NCBI GenBank assembly: GCA_963770865.1
Contig: CAVYRD010000011.1
Location: forward strand, 310,001-374,000
DNA: 64,000 nt
Direction of reading: 5' to 3'
From: Miltoncostaea sp963770865
Lineage (GTDB): Bacteria > Actinomycetota > Thermoleophilia > Miltoncostaeales > Miltoncostaeaceae
Positions 63,962 through 64,000 of the stretch are shown here, piece after piece. Position 1 is the first letter of the stretch. Every line of letters starts with the position of its first letter. A program made the translations under genes and the position numbers. Below the pieces are notes generated by a model. That model saw only the letters and a list, made by a program, of their open reading frames with translations, searched no databases and had not been told where the DNA came from.

Positions 63962-64000
63962 CGCGGGGCATCGTATCCTCCCGCACTTGGAGGCCACGCT

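Overview
The window looks like a chromosomal contig from a very GC-rich (roughly 70% or more) actinomycetotal bacterium. Thermoleophilia (Solirubrobacterales/Gaiellales-like) is my best guess from family content and codon use: leaderless promoters, a K+-independent H+-pyrophosphatase, Rex, a DUF1844 protein, and GTG/TTG starts with 4-nt stop/start overlaps. No rRNA, tRNA or CRISPR was seen. The lineage is an inference, not a database result.

Layout. 0-5 kb: end of a DUF4395/thioredoxin-like membrane protein, rpsA, coaE, a lytic transglycosylase, a tiny membrane protein, a ferredoxin-fold-like protein and a lipoprotein. 5-12 kb: methyltransferase, glyoxalase, uvrB, a secreted lysyl-oxidase-like protein, nitroreductase. 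12-20 kb: ftsH and uvrA (divergent), glutathionyl-hydroquinone reductase, EamA transporter, HtrA-like protease. 20-31.6 kb: large LuxR-type ATPase regulator, GNAT, M20 peptidase, fumC, TetR with a divergent DrrAB-type exporter, PPOX protein, and the pantothenate genes panC-panD-panB. 31.8-38.5 kb: udg, then an overlapping tsaE-tsaB-rimI-tsaD chain (tRNA t6A synthesis), an S8 protease and rex. 38.5-44 kb: YbdK-type ligase, DUF1844 protein, hppA, PH/GRAM-like protein, Rrf2 regulator. 44-48 kb: a small mobile region with an IS110-type transposase, a broken tyrosine integrase and cargo, bracketed by direct repeats. 48-50.4 kb: hypothetical proteins. 50.6-64 kb: a nucleoside-scavenging locus with purine nucleoside phosphorylase, phosphohexo/pentomutase, deoC, a full ALDH plus a half-length ALDH, psuG, psuK, LOG-family phosphoribohydrolase, adenosine deaminase, HAD phosphatase, cdd, deoA, a collapsed remnant of a BMP-type nucleoside ABC transporter, then uraH and uricase. 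Together these could import nucleosides, deaminate and phosphorolyse them, burn the pentose through deoC plus ALDH, and carry purine bases past urate.

Two features cut across the window. First, many conserved genes in three blocks (12-18 kb, 30-43.6 kb, 51-62.6 kb) carry single-base indels, mostly one extra base and often a G after a C in the coding sense; the 18.3-30 kb and 46.5-51 kb stretches are nearly clean. Consensus error is the likeliest cause, so I annotate these as single genes with stated break points. Second, a 29-bp inverted repeat, CAATTGGC(C/G) - 11 nt - (C/G)GCCAATTG, occurs three times with constant spacing (19230, 23091, 52408), two of them inside reading frames. This dispersed element is the best candidate here for something undescribed. 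A further pattern is a TANNNT box exactly 6 nt before the start codon of at least eight genes, suggesting widespread leaderless transcription.
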